A stretch of DNA of 64,000 bases from Lineus longissimus (taxonomy: Eukaryota; Nemertea; Pilidiophora; Heteronemertea; Lineidae), in NCBI RefSeq assembly GCF_910592395.1, contig NC_088321.1, positions 9,548,001 through 9,612,000 on the forward strand, in the 5' to 3' direction. The notes under the pieces are model-generated. The model was not told the DNA's origin, made no database searches, and worked only from the letters and a program-made list of their open reading frames with translations. The position numbers and the translations under genes are program-made. This document shows, one piece after another, positions 33,240-46,349 of this stretch. The stretch's first letter is position 1; every line of letters starts with the position of its first letter.

Positions 33240-34557
33240 TGCAATTTCATTTTCTGTCGCATTTGAAACTGATGCCTGAATGAAAGAATAGGAGTCTTAG
33301 TATCGCTAATGATGACTTTAACAAGAGGCCCAAGGGCCTGGCGCTCAGCTGGATGACCTAATAACATAGGACTGAGGGTGTAAAGTAGTAAATATCGGCT
33401 TTATACTACTGTTTGAAGGTCAAGAGAACACGTTATACCACTAAAATTTTCAATGCAGAGCTGCCAGCTGGATGAAATATGATTGAACTAATCAGCCATG
33501 GTATGTAAATATTACAGGAGGCAACGGAAGATATCCCCAGTTCAGTATGTTGTATCGTAGCTTTACAGAAAAGAAGTGTCAGAGAGGATGAGACTTCTCC
33601 ATGGACACCTGTGGTATGTCCAGGCTGGGTTGTACAAGCACAAGGATACAAAATGCTGTCTGTAATTGAGAGGTATCCTGATTTAACAGAGGTCAAAATA
33701 AATAGAAATTACCAGTTTGGGACTAACACCACTGTCTTTTTTTTTAATAAGGTAGGGATTACAGAAGTCAACAAAATTAATTTTATTTTGAGAAATTGAC
33801 CTGTCCTGCAGGTGATTGGAATTTACAATACAAAGGGTCGTTTTTCATGACATTGTGCTCTACTGCGTATCCCTAGTGAGTCGATCGGGAACCAATCTAT
33901 CCTTGGCACAGACAGGTTCAAATTGGCTATATCTTGAATAGATTGAATTGTGATGAAAATCTAATGCAATAAAGGAGCATTATCGAAGAGACAAATTAAT
34001 CAAACCAATTGTCCACAGACTCGGACCCTGAAATGGCATGATGTATGCGTGCATATAAAAGTATATCAATTGGTCCCATAGAGATGATGAGGCAATGTCA
34101 ATATGCCTTGTTCCTTAGTCAGCAATATGCCCCTTTTTATAAGGAGAAGAAGGAGAACCCAGAGAGGCCTTCATATATCGGCTTCCAAATGGCTCGAACC
34201 AACTGTACTATCACTACCATTAATTTAAAATGTGTGCTCCTCCTACATGTAGCAATGTCTCGGCCAAAAAGGCACTTAGTCGACAGGCAAGCTAGAAGTT
34301 CAGCACCATGAGCAGCTCCTTGGTAAGGCCATGTCAGGTTCCGCGCCTCTTCAGATACATCAAGTATTGAAAGCTGTGGTGAGCTGAGCACATAAAAAGA
34401 CCATGGTCACCTTAATTTGAAAATCCCTTCATAATCAAGGGCTACTTCTGACTAAAACAGCACAATAGACCACCAATTTGACCCCAGCTCCTAACTGCGG
34501 GAAAACCCAAGTCCAGCCACCAAAAGTACCAAAAATACATTTTTGTTTACATTTGAA
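33240..34557. other. unassigned sequence upstream of the USP transposase gene and left of the MULE
   Basis: No domain, tandem repeat or terminal repeat matching 29215-29526 was found, so the ends of the USP-bearing transposon remain undefined. The gene's promoter should lie at its right (33.2-33.9 kb), but I see no clear motif. Confidence 0.4.
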
Positions 34558-34566
34558 CTGCAAACA
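34558..34566. repeat. MULE target-site duplication, left
   Basis: CTGCAAACA, repeated exactly at 46397-46405 on the other side of the element. Nine bases is the standard Mutator-superfamily duplication. Confidence 0.93.
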
Positions 34567-34613
34567 GGTAGATGCTAAATGCAATCACCTACAGTACCCG
34601 CCTCGTTTTGAAA
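34567..34613 (+). repeat. MULE left terminal inverted repeat
   Basis: Reverse complement of 46350-46396, with one mismatch in 47. Confidence 0.95.
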
Positions 34614-36393
34614 ATAGATTCTTGGGATTTCCTCCAGATGAAACATGGCGGCCAATTCAGAAGTGGCGGGCCTGTTCGATGAGTTTGTTTCGAGCCATTT
34701 CGGCATCGCAAACTCATGCGAGAGAGCGAAAGAGATACTGTGCTCTTTTGAAACGTTGACAGCCACATCATACACAGTTTGGAAAAGCGAAAAAAGCTTT
34801 GGTGAAGGTAATTATTCACGTACAATGATACATGGTACTATGTATGTAGACTATAGTGTATGATACACTATAGTGTATGTAGGCCTAATATACATGCTAA
34901 ACTAATTATATACTCATGCATGTTATGTATGAAGGCAGTTATAGCCTACCAGTACCCTAAATTATAGGCTACTATACTAGACTACACGCGCATAGCCATA
35001 AAAGTCAAGATGACCTAGGCCTAGCCGGCTAGCCTATCTATCTATGTCATGACACTTCATTGTCATTGTGACAACTGACATAGCCCCTGTATTATGTGCT
35101 TGTGTTATGTGGCCGATGTCATCTAAATCTATGGGCGTGACAGCTTTCCGTCCGTGCCGTTGATTAAAATCAGTTTAATAAACTTTTCTGTATGTCAAAT
35201 TAGACCATTTCCCACACACCGCAAACAAACCCCCATGGCCCTGGCCCTGCTCTCATAGACATTAAAAGATTTATTCTGATAAATTTTCTTCTGCAGATTG
35301 GAAGAAAGATCCTGGTCTTCTTTCAAGGAAAGTCTACTTTGAAGACACACAACAGTACAAAGGAAAACGCATTGGCTATGATGGAACCCCATACATCACC
35401 CTAAGATCAATATTCTATGACTGCAAACATGGAACAAATAGACATAAGAAAACCGCACATGATAAATCCAAAGGAGACCAAGGTCATGTAAATGTAGGTT
35501 GTTTTGTCTTCCTAAATATTATTATCTGTCAACTGTTAATGTTACAAACAATCACTGAAATGTCATCTTTGTCCAAATTTGGTTATTTTCCTGTAAGAAT
35601 TCTTCAAGTGAATTTCTTATTTTGTTAGTTTTCAATCAATGTACCAGGTACATGCATTGTCTTCCTTGTTTTTGAAGCAAGGCATGACATAATATTAATA
35701 ATCGTTGGGCCTAAGCCTAAGGGATGGTGAAAGATTGAGCTTTCCATTTATGTAATACCTGTATCATTATTTCAGGTGAGTGACCATCCGCAGCCCATTC
35801 GCAAACGATCATGTATTCGTGCAAGTCGTAGAGTTGACTGCCCAGCCAAGGTTGTCTTCAGGGAGGTGGTCAAATTTCCAAAATACACGGTTGGTAACAA
35901 GTTTTTGAATACTTCGCATCAGCATTATTGAAGCAATAATATTTCAGTCCTTTAGTTTTATTATTTGTTGACAAAAACAGTTCATAAATCACCTTTTGAC
36001 ACTATTTCACGGCAACATAACCAGGTTGACCATCATGAATCATTCAGTTTATATTTTTGTGCTACTTTGTTTATAGGTGTAACAGTAACAATAATATTGA
36101 TTGTAGGCTGATGAGTCAAAAAAACTTCTCTCCTATTTAGCTGATGTTACAGCTAGGCTACAGGTCGGCTGACTAATTGCATTAAGAAAACCCATACCCA
36201 AGACAATTTCCATGGCAAAAGGACTCTATTTACTCTATCTTATTTTCAGGTACTGTCCAATAAGAAAAAAACTCGATCTCAAGCATCAGCTGCACTCCGA
36301 GAAGCTATGAAGAATGGGACTGCAGAGGGCCAATACATGATTTATGTTGAACTGCCGAAGGATCATGAGCATGAAAATCATAGGATAGGTCCA

Positions 36394-39300
36394 GTAAGTC
36401 TTGTCTCTATGTGTTACAGAGGTCCAGGACCAGGTTACGGTCGGCAAATTTATTTGCTGGACGCAAGGGCCCAACGCGCCGCGTAGCGGCAAAAAAGCAA
36501 AGCTGGCGAAACATTTATAACGGGTCACCGTCACTTATTATTGGACTTATAGCGCATTTACGGGGTTGCAACTATTTTGCTTTATAGTGTCACCACGAAA
36601 GAAAAGCATGCGACCTAACGCCGATCTATTTGTATAAAGTGATAATTGGAAGGTATATAGTAGGAAATATCAATAAAATAATCATTCCATGTCGTCTTTT
36701 GAGGGCATTTTTGATTGTAAAAAATATATGTGTACGTCACCGTAGTCTCTGCAATGATAATTTTATCAGAGCAGTCTCGCGCAAGTAGAAGTTCTTTACC
36801 TATTAGTTCTTCACTTATTAGTCTCAACGTCTGGCGCAAAGCCAGACGTTTTCTATTACGATTTCACTACGATGTTTGACAAGAAGGAGCAGTGCGCGAG
36901 ATATGCTAATGAGCAGACTTCCCTCGCTTGAGTTTCTGAAGAATGTTCCATATCGCGCTAAGCTCATCACTGCTGATTATGACAGGGGTTCGTGCAACGG
37001 TAGGTAGGCCTATCTGCTCCCCAACTTCCACCCTAATACGGTACAATAAGTTACCATTTGATGGGAATGGGACAATGCCCTCACTGTGTATGGAGTCATA
37101 GGGATAAGAAGACATTATTCATTAGTGTTGGTACAAGTGATTTTGCCCAAAAAGCATGCGCATTCAAAAAACAAAATATGCAAGGTATCACGTACATGAC
37201 ATGATGACCATGACGACGTGCAGAAAGTGCACTGGCCAGTGCATGCATACCCTAGTCCCTATGGCTATGTACTAGTAAACATGGTAAACATGAACAACAT
37301 CATTATTCATCGGCAGTTCATTTTACTCGGAGCTTTTCCTGAAACATATAGCCATGATGATTAGGCCTACCATGAACCATGACCAATAACAGCACTAGAT
37401 CATGTAGATGTCAACAAGTTCACATGAACCGTATAATCCCGCATGGCGCATGTGGCGCATGCGTCTAAACCAAAGCCCCAAAATCACTTGTTTTGGTCTA
37501 TTTCACTTGTGTTTCCCCCGTCTCCCAGTCCATGATACGTTTACAGTTTACAATCCCCGATCATGGCCCAACAAAAGGTCATCGGTTGACTAAAGGAACA
37601 CAACTGTTCAATGGACTTATAGTTGAATGCGATCAAACCAGGTCTTTTCAATCGTGGATTGTAAATTTAACCCCATGGGCCTAGGGAAGGCCCTATAACA
37701 ATACTTTCGACACAGTTATTATCTCCGCTGCCTCCACCATGTTACACGCAGTGCTCACTGCTGATTTTAAAAAATGCACCACCTAGTCAAAACAGGACAT
37801 ATGTTCTTCTAGGAATAGATCTCTTTCCAATATTTCGTCATTCCACTATCGTCATCACCTCATGATACTTTCATTGACATTACAGGCACACATCCACAGA
37901 GCACTCTTCAAATCATCTACACAGTGGTTATCCAACTAGGATTATAAAGGTAATTTCTTAGCCCCGCACAGTGGGTTTCACTCTTGATAAAGGGGCACTA
38001 TTGCTAGCAGCTAGGTAGGCAAGATAAAGTTAGACGAAGTAGCCGATAGGGGTCTCTCACCCCTCAAAGTCTGTCACAACTATTCAAGCTTGTACAAGGA
38101 ATACATGCAGCGCTGACTCTAACAAGACCCAATGGGAATGTCGCACAGTCATCTGTCAAAAACAAGACCTATGTTGTAGTATGATCTCTTGCCAATATTC
38201 AATAATTGCACTATCGTCATCACCTCATCATACTTCATTGACATTACAGGCACACATTGACATAGACCACTGTTGCAATCAACGACACAGTCGCTATCCA
38301 AGTAGCATTATAGAGGTAATTATCATTATCATACCTCATTAGCATGTGAACCAATCGCGTCGCGTTCTTTGCGATCACGGCAAAGCCTCATGGAATAATG
38401 TCTTTCACCGTTGAATAATTTTTCATATTCCATGCCTACAACTTCAATTTCTTCATATTCCATGGCTAGAAGTTCAATACTAATATAATATCCAAGATAA
38501 AGTTACAAGAAGTAGTCAATAGGGGTCTCTCACCTCTCACTGTATGTCCACACTATTCACGCTTGTACGAGGAATACATTCAATGCTGAATCTAACAACA
38601 CCCAGTGCCCTTACTCTGTATATTAGTCACTGGAAGATGGCCCATTTCACTCCTTGCTTCTACTTCACCTATAGTCTCATTGCAAACGCCTCAGTTCTAT
38701 GATATCACATTCACTTTCAGCTGTCATGCAACGCAACAACTGTGCTATCTGCCATCGCACATCAACGAAGAAGTGCAGCCGCCCACATTCCACCTCACGT
38801 CTGTCCGACCAGCTGCAATCCTCGAGGACGCCCCACTGTACCACGATTTCACTACGATGTTTGACAAGAAGGAGCAGTGCGTGAGATAGGCTAATGAGCA
38901 GACGTCCCTCGCTTGAGTTTCGGAAGAATGTTCCATATCGCGCTAAGCTGACCACTGCTGACCATGACAGGCGTGCATTGGACTGGTACAGGTTGGAACT
39001 GAACATTGAATATGCTGGTGGTGACGCTTTCTGATGAGAAGTTGGTCGTGACTGATGCAGTATCCTTGGACTTGTCCACAGCATCGTTCAATCATTGCTC
39101 TCTGAGCTGCCTTGATTCTGTACTTACCCAAATACTAAGACCAAATGCCTGTTGACTGTGCTTTAAGAGAGACTGGCGCCATGCCTAGAGATATGACTGA
39201 CCCCTATTGGCAAATTTGTATGACTTTATCTTGCCTACCTAGCTGCTGCCTATAGTCTCCCTTTAACTGCGGAACACTTCAAAGTCGATAAAATGCCATG

Positions 39301-39855
39301 TTCCACCTTTTAATGTGTTCAGACCGCCATTTTCAAAATAATCCAAGTCAGGACACTGCCTTCTAGTCTCATAATAAATTTTGCTTTCCTCAATAATAAC
39401 ATTTCTTCTTCTTCAATGCTTTCATCATTCCAAACTTCTCCTCCTCTGACTTTTAGTTTTACAGGGGTACAGTCATGGCAATCAAAACCCAAATACTGAG
39501 ACCAAATGCCTGTTGACTGTGCTTTAAGAGAGACTGGCGCCATGCCTAGTCTCTCTTAAAGCACAGTCAACAGACACCAACCCCCTCAGACTCAGAAACC
39601 ACAAACGCCCAACCCTTCCTGCTACCTTAATACTTCTAGATAAAAAAAGTAACAATAAGTAATTATGATGCTCTATTTGATTACATATGTATGTTCAACT
39701 CTTGACATAGAAAAAAACTTTGCGCTTTAGGATTTTAGTTTCATCTGAAGCAAGTCAATGTCACGACGCTGTTTGTTGTTTATTTTCATCAACTGTAATT
39801 TCTTAAGTAATTGTCTGCTGAAATCACTCAATGCGTCCAAAATTGTTCTTTTCAG
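36394..39855 (+). other. 3.5-kb MULE intron 4 with internal repeats
   Basis: Contains a ~140-bp direct repeat (36847-36985 and 38848-38965; ACGATGTTTGACAAGAAGGA), two diverged ~160-bp units (37800-37960 and 38160-38310; CACTATCGTCATCACCTCAT), a repeated GGGGTCTCTCACC segment (38048 and 38523), and CTTTAAGAGAGACTGGCGCC copies near 39165 and 39525. The second of these folds into a hairpin with 39548-39575. The intron is much longer than the others and probably holds one or more non-coding insertions whose ends I cannot fix. Confidence 0.55.
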
Positions 39856-42321
39856 GGTGCTGGTATATTGCAAGGCATCGATGAACGTCTGGTTCAGCAA
39901 ATCCGTTATCTCGTAGCTGAGGGTGTGAACAATGTGAAGGAAATGAAGAGGCACCTCGGGTTATTGTAAAGAATGAACTGTTCCGTGATCAGACTCTGCC
40001 ACCGAGTAATAACAGAAGATACTTCCCAAAATCAAAAGACATCAGGAACCACAAGTACCTCGCGCTTATGACACACAGACTTGCCAAAGTTTATCAGGAG
40101 AATCTTCAATTGATGGTTGCTGAATGGAAGAAGTCTTCTCCTCAAGATTCGTTCCTATTCATGCCGTATAAAGATGACGTTACACCTTCTAAGAATGAAG
40201 AAGTTGGTGAAGATGAAGATGAAGGTGTAATTTTGACAGGGAAGAAGGGGTTCATATTCGCGCACCAGACTGCCTGGCAAAAAAGGCTTCTGCTTCGTTA
40301 TGGCAATGAACTTAGCCTGCTGGATGCCACCTACAAGACGACGAAGTACTCCATCCCTCTGTTCTTCCTGGCAGTCAAGACCAACGTAGACTATCAAGTT
40401 GTGGGATCTTTCTGCATCCTGGATGAAGGAACTGACTCAATAAAGCGTGGTCTATCTGTATTGAAAGGCTGGACAGGGCCAGAATGGCGTCCGAAATATT
40501 TCATGGTTGATAACTCATCTACGGAGATTGCAGCAATTATGGAATGTTTCCTGGTGAGTTTTCATGGTTCATCGTTTTAAAAAACAATTATACCCTCCCC
40601 CACCCCGACTGCATGGTTATTAAAGGGGCTGATGTTAAGCAGTTTTTGTTTCAAAATCTACTGGAAATATCAGCCCATTGACGGTTGGGAGGTGTCAACT
40701 TACTGACAGTCGTCACATTTGAGATCAGCCAGACACTTCGAGTACTTGTCTGGGGAATTGGTTTATAGAAAACCTTTGAATAGACAACTCGGTCTGCACA
40801 CATTCTCCACTTTCCAAAAATGTACAGGATATCATTATTTTACAGATACAAAGATCTACATTTGTGACTTCCACAGAGAACAAGCCTGGGAACGTTGGAC
40901 AGTAACCAAAACGAATGGAGTGTCTCACTGCCAAAAGGAAGTTCTTGCCCACCTGCGTAGGATTGCTCACTCAAAAGATGAAGACCAGTTTGACCGAAAT
41001 GTGAAGAAGTTGCAGTCAACTGAAATTTGGAAAACAGCGGATGCTTTCCAATCTTGGTTTTCGAAACAATGGCTGTCTGTGTCAGAGGTAAGTTAAAACA
41101 AAAATGGCACCCATTTTGGTTGATCAAATTCTTTTTATGAGAGGGGATGTGATCAGTACCAGGTACTCGCGCAACAACAAAAATTATGATGTCGTTTTCA
41201 CACATGATTGAAACTTAAGTGTTTACTGAATCTTTTATTTTAGACGCGGCAATATAGGAGGATGCTTCCAGCTTGTCTGTGTATTGAATCTTTGTTCTCA
41301 CTATTTCAGAGATGGGTACAGGCTTTCCAGAATGGTCGATTCTTGGTTCAGGTTCGAACAAACAATGGTCTGGAGCGACAAAATAAACTGTTCAAACACA
41401 CATATCTGAAGCACTATAGTGAGAAGTCGCTGTCAAAGATGTTGACCACATTGATCAAGGAGTTTCTACCGGAGAGACTTGAGCAGTAAGTCATTTTTGA
41501 GCCCAATAGTAATTTGCAGGGGTGCAGATAATGATATATCGCATGAGTGATAAATGTAATGGCAGATCAACAACACTTTAATATATTCTTTTTGCATTCC
41601 AGTCTCAGCAATTTGAAAAGGTATTTTATTGAAGATGTTATTATGCACATTTTATCGACGTGTTGTGCACGTGTATGCATCCTCTTGTCTGTGCATTGGT
41701 CTTTGGTTGCTATGCTTTGGTGTTGGTTGCTATGCTTTGGTCTTTGTGTGATGTCATTGTAAATTTCTGTCCATGTCTTTTACGCCCACCCGGTCATGGT
41801 TTTTGTTCAGTTGCCAATTGACAAAAGTCTCATTTGAGTTCAATCATAATTTATCAGGGTCCAAATTCCCAGAAGATACTGTGACTTGCTAGTTATTATC
41901 TATTATTATGACATCAATACAGAAATAACCCAGCGGGATTTCGAAGACACTGCTTCCTGATACCCTTACCAATGCTCACACACATCAAGGTGTTCAAAGC
42001 TGTTGGAGGATGAATTCGACAATGAGCTCTTGATTGGTTTATTTCATGACGATTGGATTTCTTTCTTTTTTCAGCTACATTGATATGAACAGTGTGTCCT
42101 CATCAGAGTACAGGGGGTACAAGGAAGACGTGCTGCCACGTTTCCTTCATGAGCGACCCAAGCAGTTTATTGAGCACTGCAAGAAACGCTATACCAATTC
42201 ATCAGGTGTTGAACTCTCTGGTGACCAGTCCAGTGAACCAGGAAAATTCAGAGTGATAAGTGAGGATGGTAGAAACTGCTATGAAGTTAACCATGGGATG
42301 GACTCTGAGTCTCCATCATGC

Positions 42322-42378
42322 ACCTGTCCTGACTTTGCCTTGACTTTCTGACCCTGCAAGCATTTTTTTGCTATTTGG
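42322..42378 (+). other. SWIM zinc finger with an in-frame TGA
   Basis: CTCPDFALTF, then TGA, then PCKHFFAIW: the C-x-C...C-x-H ligands of a SWIM finger are all present, in one frame, with the stop in the loop between the two ligand pairs. SWIM fingers bind nucleic acid or protein and commonly follow MULE transposase cores. The frame remains open for 1 kb after the stop. Confidence 0.85.
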
Positions 42379-43326
42379 AATGCTGATAAAGGTTACGCAT
42401 GGAATTCCTTACCAGCCTGGTACATGAATTCGCCATTCCTAAGTATTGACAATCATGTCATATTTAGGTCGAAAGAAGAGGTTGCGGCTGTATCCGAATC
42501 AGTATCACCGATACCGTCTGTTTCTCCTCAACCATCTGATTCTTCTTCCATGACAAATGAAAACAGTGATTGTGAAGTTGAAGTGTTGCCTCAAATTCCA
42601 TTAAAGACTTACCCGAAGATGACGACTGTCTCAAAATGTGTGGAGTACCTTTCAACACTGAAGAATATGGTGTATGACATTACTGATGAGGAGGACTTGA
42701 ACAATTTCCAGGCAGTGCTCCAAGAACAACTTGATCGCCTGAAGGCTGGTTGTGATATTGATTCTGGCTTGACTGTGCTAAATTCTTCAAAACAGACCAC
42801 CAAAAAAAAACCCATCCAAAAGCTGGCAACCACCAAACTACCAAACATCCCATCAGCTTTGAAAAGAAAAAACAATTTTTCAGGGCGCGTAGGTAAAAGG
42901 GCAAATCTGATGAAGACAAACTTTCAAGTCAATGTGCCAGTGGACTTAAAAATACCTCGAAAAAGAAAAACAGACAATGCATCGTCAAAACGCGTGTGTG
43001 ATTGCGCAGGAAGTCACGAGATGCCGCTCACACCAGCTATGCCCTCCATGCCATCTGTGTCATTAGAGACACCCGTATCCTCCAAGCCATCCGTGTCGCC
43101 CAACAAATTCGTCTCGTCTGAGCCATCCATGTTCTCCAAGTTATCTGTCCCCTTCAAATCTAAGCCATCCGAACCATCAAAGCAATCTGAGTCACAAGTG
43201 TTTGCCAAGCAAACTGTGTTCTCCAAGCCAAACGTGTCCGCAAAGCCATCAGTGCCAGCCGTGCACTCTTTGAACAAAACTGTTGTGAAAATTGCTCCTC
43301 ACAGTATCACTTCACTTCAGCTACAC

Positions 43327-43926
43327 TCGCTTTGTTCTGAACTCCCATAAGGGAAACTTCTGGCACTGAAAGCAATGGACCCAGTCTTCAGGGAAGGTTG
43401 GCTATATGACGAAATACTCAATGCCTATTTCAATTGCTTGTGTCGTGAAAACCAGAACTTACTATATATCTCCTCTTGTTCAATGCTCATCATTGAAAAA
43501 GGTTCCAGTATTGGTTCATTGTTCACGGAAGAGAAAGAAAACTTGGCGGGAAAAACTCTCATCATTGCGCCGTGGAATTCTAGTGGTGGTCACTGGGTGA
43601 TGGTGTGTCTTGACATTGTGAATAGGGTGGTCATTTATATGGATCCATCCCAAAAAATTGTTGATGGAACAACAGGTGTTAATAGTGTGAAAGCCACCAT
43701 TGCCCTAAGAATGATGGCCAGGGTGGCCAAAGAGAAGTTTGGCATACAGAGTGTGGCACTGTCATGTCCTCCGCACTCCACGCAGAGTGACGGTTCTAGT
43801 TGTGGTGTGTATGTGTGCTGGTTTGCCCACCAATTAGGCTTGCAATGGTCTGTTACACAGCATCTAGACCAGCGTCAGATCAGAGGACTAATTCTTGAGA
43901 AGATCAGGAAATATAATGTATTGTAA
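43327..43926 (+). CDS. Ulp1/SENP-type (C48) cysteine protease domain of the MULE gene
   Basis: From the Met at 43375: REGWLYDEILNAYFNCLC (the GWL-x-D-x-x-I-N-x-Y entry motif of Ulp1), IIAPWNSSGGHWVMVCLD (catalytic His 73), VVIYMDPSQ (Asp 90), and STQSDGSSCGVYVCWFAHQL (Gln 137 oxyanion residue, Cys 143 nucleophile). So the full triad and oxyanion Gln are intact over 183 residues, a minimal Ulp1 domain. It is in the same frame as the SWIM/linker frame and is separated from it only by the TAA at 43348-43350. The domain cleaves SUMO or related modifiers in the family; in plants some MULEs are known to carry Ulp1. It could in principle be translated alone from a spliced or internal start. Confidence 0.88.
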
Positions 43927-46349
43927 AGTTATTGCGCAGTTCCAATATTGGTTTTCGTTGTTCATGACACCTTGGATTCATTGCATTTTTATCAGTGATT
44001 GTTGTAATCAGTTCTTCCAGGATAATACTAGAGAGTTCTTTCGATTCTGTACTCTGTCAACGAATATTAGTAACTAGTATTGTATAAAACTATGTTGTCC
44101 TTATGAATATATGTATTGAATTATGCATTCTCGAAGGTGTAAGAACTGCATTACATGTAATCAATATTGTACTTCAGTTGTGTCTTTCTCATTGGGCACT
44201 GTTCTTGCCTGGAGCTTGAAATAAAAAGGTATCTCACAATATTATTCATGTTATTGTCAGTTCAACTTCTTTCCAGGGCAAGAAAATATTGTCCCTGCCC
44301 TGTCATCTTGAGGTGCCAATCTAATCTCCCTTGCAACACAGAAACTTGGGACTGTTTATAACGGTGTTGGAACTAGTGTTACGTGGAACAACCAACCCAG
44401 TATTCCAGTATAATTGAAAGATTTTGGCACCTGAAGATAAACTAGAAAAAAATGTTTTTGCCCTGCAGCATCCTGAGGAAATCAGTAGGCCTACGGGCTG
44501 TTACTCCCCCCTAGTCCAAGGAGGAGGACAAGAAGAACACCTGAACTCGGCGGCCCAGGATTGCCCTGGAGCTAAAAGAGCTACATTAACTGAACTTCAC
44601 TCATTAATCCTCCATTGATCTGGTACCATGATCTTGCACCTTGGATGATGCTTGAATTACTGGACAGTGCTGGATGCAGACGTCGTACCCACCCCCACCC
44701 CCACCCCCTGCCGGGTCCCTACCAACCTGGACCAACCTACATGTCCTAGTAACCTCTGAAGGTAAAAGGGGCGTGGCACATTAGAAATATCTATCTGCTA
44801 ATAGCTGATTTGAGCCATGGGATTTATGTTCAGGGTTCCCTCCAGGTGCTCTGGTTTCCCCCTACACTACCTGAGGTCCCTCTGCACTAGATTGGGGATT
44901 AAAAAATTTTCAGAAAAAAATTGACAACAAATGGCAGAAAGTAACTCTCATTTATGTGGAGAAATGACAAACTAATGTTATTACTATCTATAAATACAGA
45001 TCCAGAGTTTTCGGAACAAGCTGGGTTTGGTTATTTGAGCTTATTTAGTAAGGAGCAGTGAGTTTGGCCATATGGAGGGTGTTCTCGACTTGTAGGGTTG
45101 TAATGGTGGCAATGGTGGATGGTTTTTCTCCTGTGGTGATCATAGGCCTTTAATGATGTGGAAGCTCTCACACGATACTGCACATGTAAAGTGATTTAAG
45201 GTTATATGAGTTGATTAGGAGCTGTTTATACTGACATTCAGTTTTGTTGTAGAGTTTGTAAAAAGGGAAAGTTTTATTTGGACAGTTTGAGGTTTGGAGG
45301 TGAGAGGTGAGAGGATGCTTATGAAGGCAATGCGTCCTCTCACATTGTGCTGCAGATGTTAAATGGATGAAGCGGATACAAGTTGATTGGTTCTGTTTGT
45401 ACTCACATTCAGATAGAAATGTCGTGGAATATCGGACAGTTGTGGTTGACGAGAAGAAGGATGCAATGATGTGATTTTGTCCCTGTTGCATTTGGGCACT
45501 GGAATGTGCTGTATGCACTGACGTCATAATTGCAAGAAGTTTGGTGCATGTCATGTTGTGGAACTTTCTGGCATGAAACATTGCACTTGTGAATGTTTTT
45601 GGGTATGATACGGCTGCTTCAAATCGTTGACCAAATCATGAAATGAGCAGAGTGGATGCCGGTCGGGCCTAGGCCCACACTAGTACTACTTACTTCACTT
45701 CAAGCTCGGTGTCATTAATTACTACAAGCCGCCCAAAGAATACACACGCATTCCTAATGGCTTATGTCACTTGAAACATGGCTCTTTCCACAAACTTACC
45801 AGTTACAAGGCGCAAACACCGAAAGTACCGGCAGCCGTGGCTGTCATATTTTACCGCACGATGACATGAGCATACACGTGCATACACGAGGTGTACAACG
45901 TCATAAAATCGTGTGTGGTGCAACGTCACAAAATTGTGCAATGTCTGCGTTGTCATCGGATCTTGCTAAAAATTATCAGTTCACAATTTCGGACGCGTCA
46001 TCAGTTTTGATATTCACCGATAAAATCCTTTTTTTCTTCTAAGTCAAATTTCGTCCGCGCTCCTTTTCACTGTAAACTACCTTGAAAATTATTTTGCTAA
46101 CTATTCCATGCGTTTAAACCGATTGGAGCGGGTTCTATCATAGATAACTGGAGGTCGAAATCCACAACCAGGAATATGACTTATGAAACCATTTGAAGCG
46201 GTCCGCAAAAGCCTTCGTCGTGAGGTGGTGCCGCCTGTCGGCGGTTCCGGGACCATTGCGTCAAGCAAACACGTGTCAAAAGTTTAAAATAAATTATCCC
46301 ATCGGAAAACCCTCAGCCCAAGAATAGATTAGTGACGTCATTGAGTTAA
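43927..46349. other. MULE 3' region, non-coding
   Basis: Includes probable 3' UTR after the Ulp1 stop (AATAAA at about 44219). Two diverged ~180-bp units lie at about 45175-45355 and 45355-45540 (AGTTGATT...GACATTCAG / CACATTCAG cores). A (CCCCCA)n-like run is near 44690. No second gene is recognisable. Confidence 0.5.

Larger units (their letters stand above)
34645..43926 (+). pseudogene. MULE transposase-SWIM-Ulp1 fusion gene (8 exons, three lesions)
   Basis: Inferred exons: 34645-34807, 35297-35487 (or 35493), 35776-35889, 36250-36393, 39856-40553, 40846 (or 40854)-41087, 41244-41485 and 42075-43926. All have GT donors and AG acceptors, and phases agree except at the fifth junction, where the better acceptor (40846) is one base out and 40854 is in phase. 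Exons 2-4 encode a DNA-binding-like N-terminus (KVYFEDTQQYKGKRIGYDG, RRVDCPAKVVFREV). Exons 5-6 hold the MULE DDE core: SLLDATYKTTKY (first Asp), KYFMVDNSSTEIAAI (second Asp), CDFHREQAWERW (Glu). Exon 7 has VRTNNGLERQNKLFKH. Exon 8 has the SWIM finger, a Ser/Pro linker and the Ulp1 domain. Lesions: a one-base frameshift at 39954-39960, TGA at 42349 and TAA at 43348. Confidence 0.88.

Noticed and set aside
36847-38965. LTR pair of a nested retrotransposon in MULE intron 4
   Set aside because: The direct repeats are only ~140 bp, and no coding, primer-binding site or target duplication was found.
45168-45581. 137-codon minus-strand frame in the MULE 3' region
   Set aside because: It coincides with two diverged ~180-bp repeats and has no domain.
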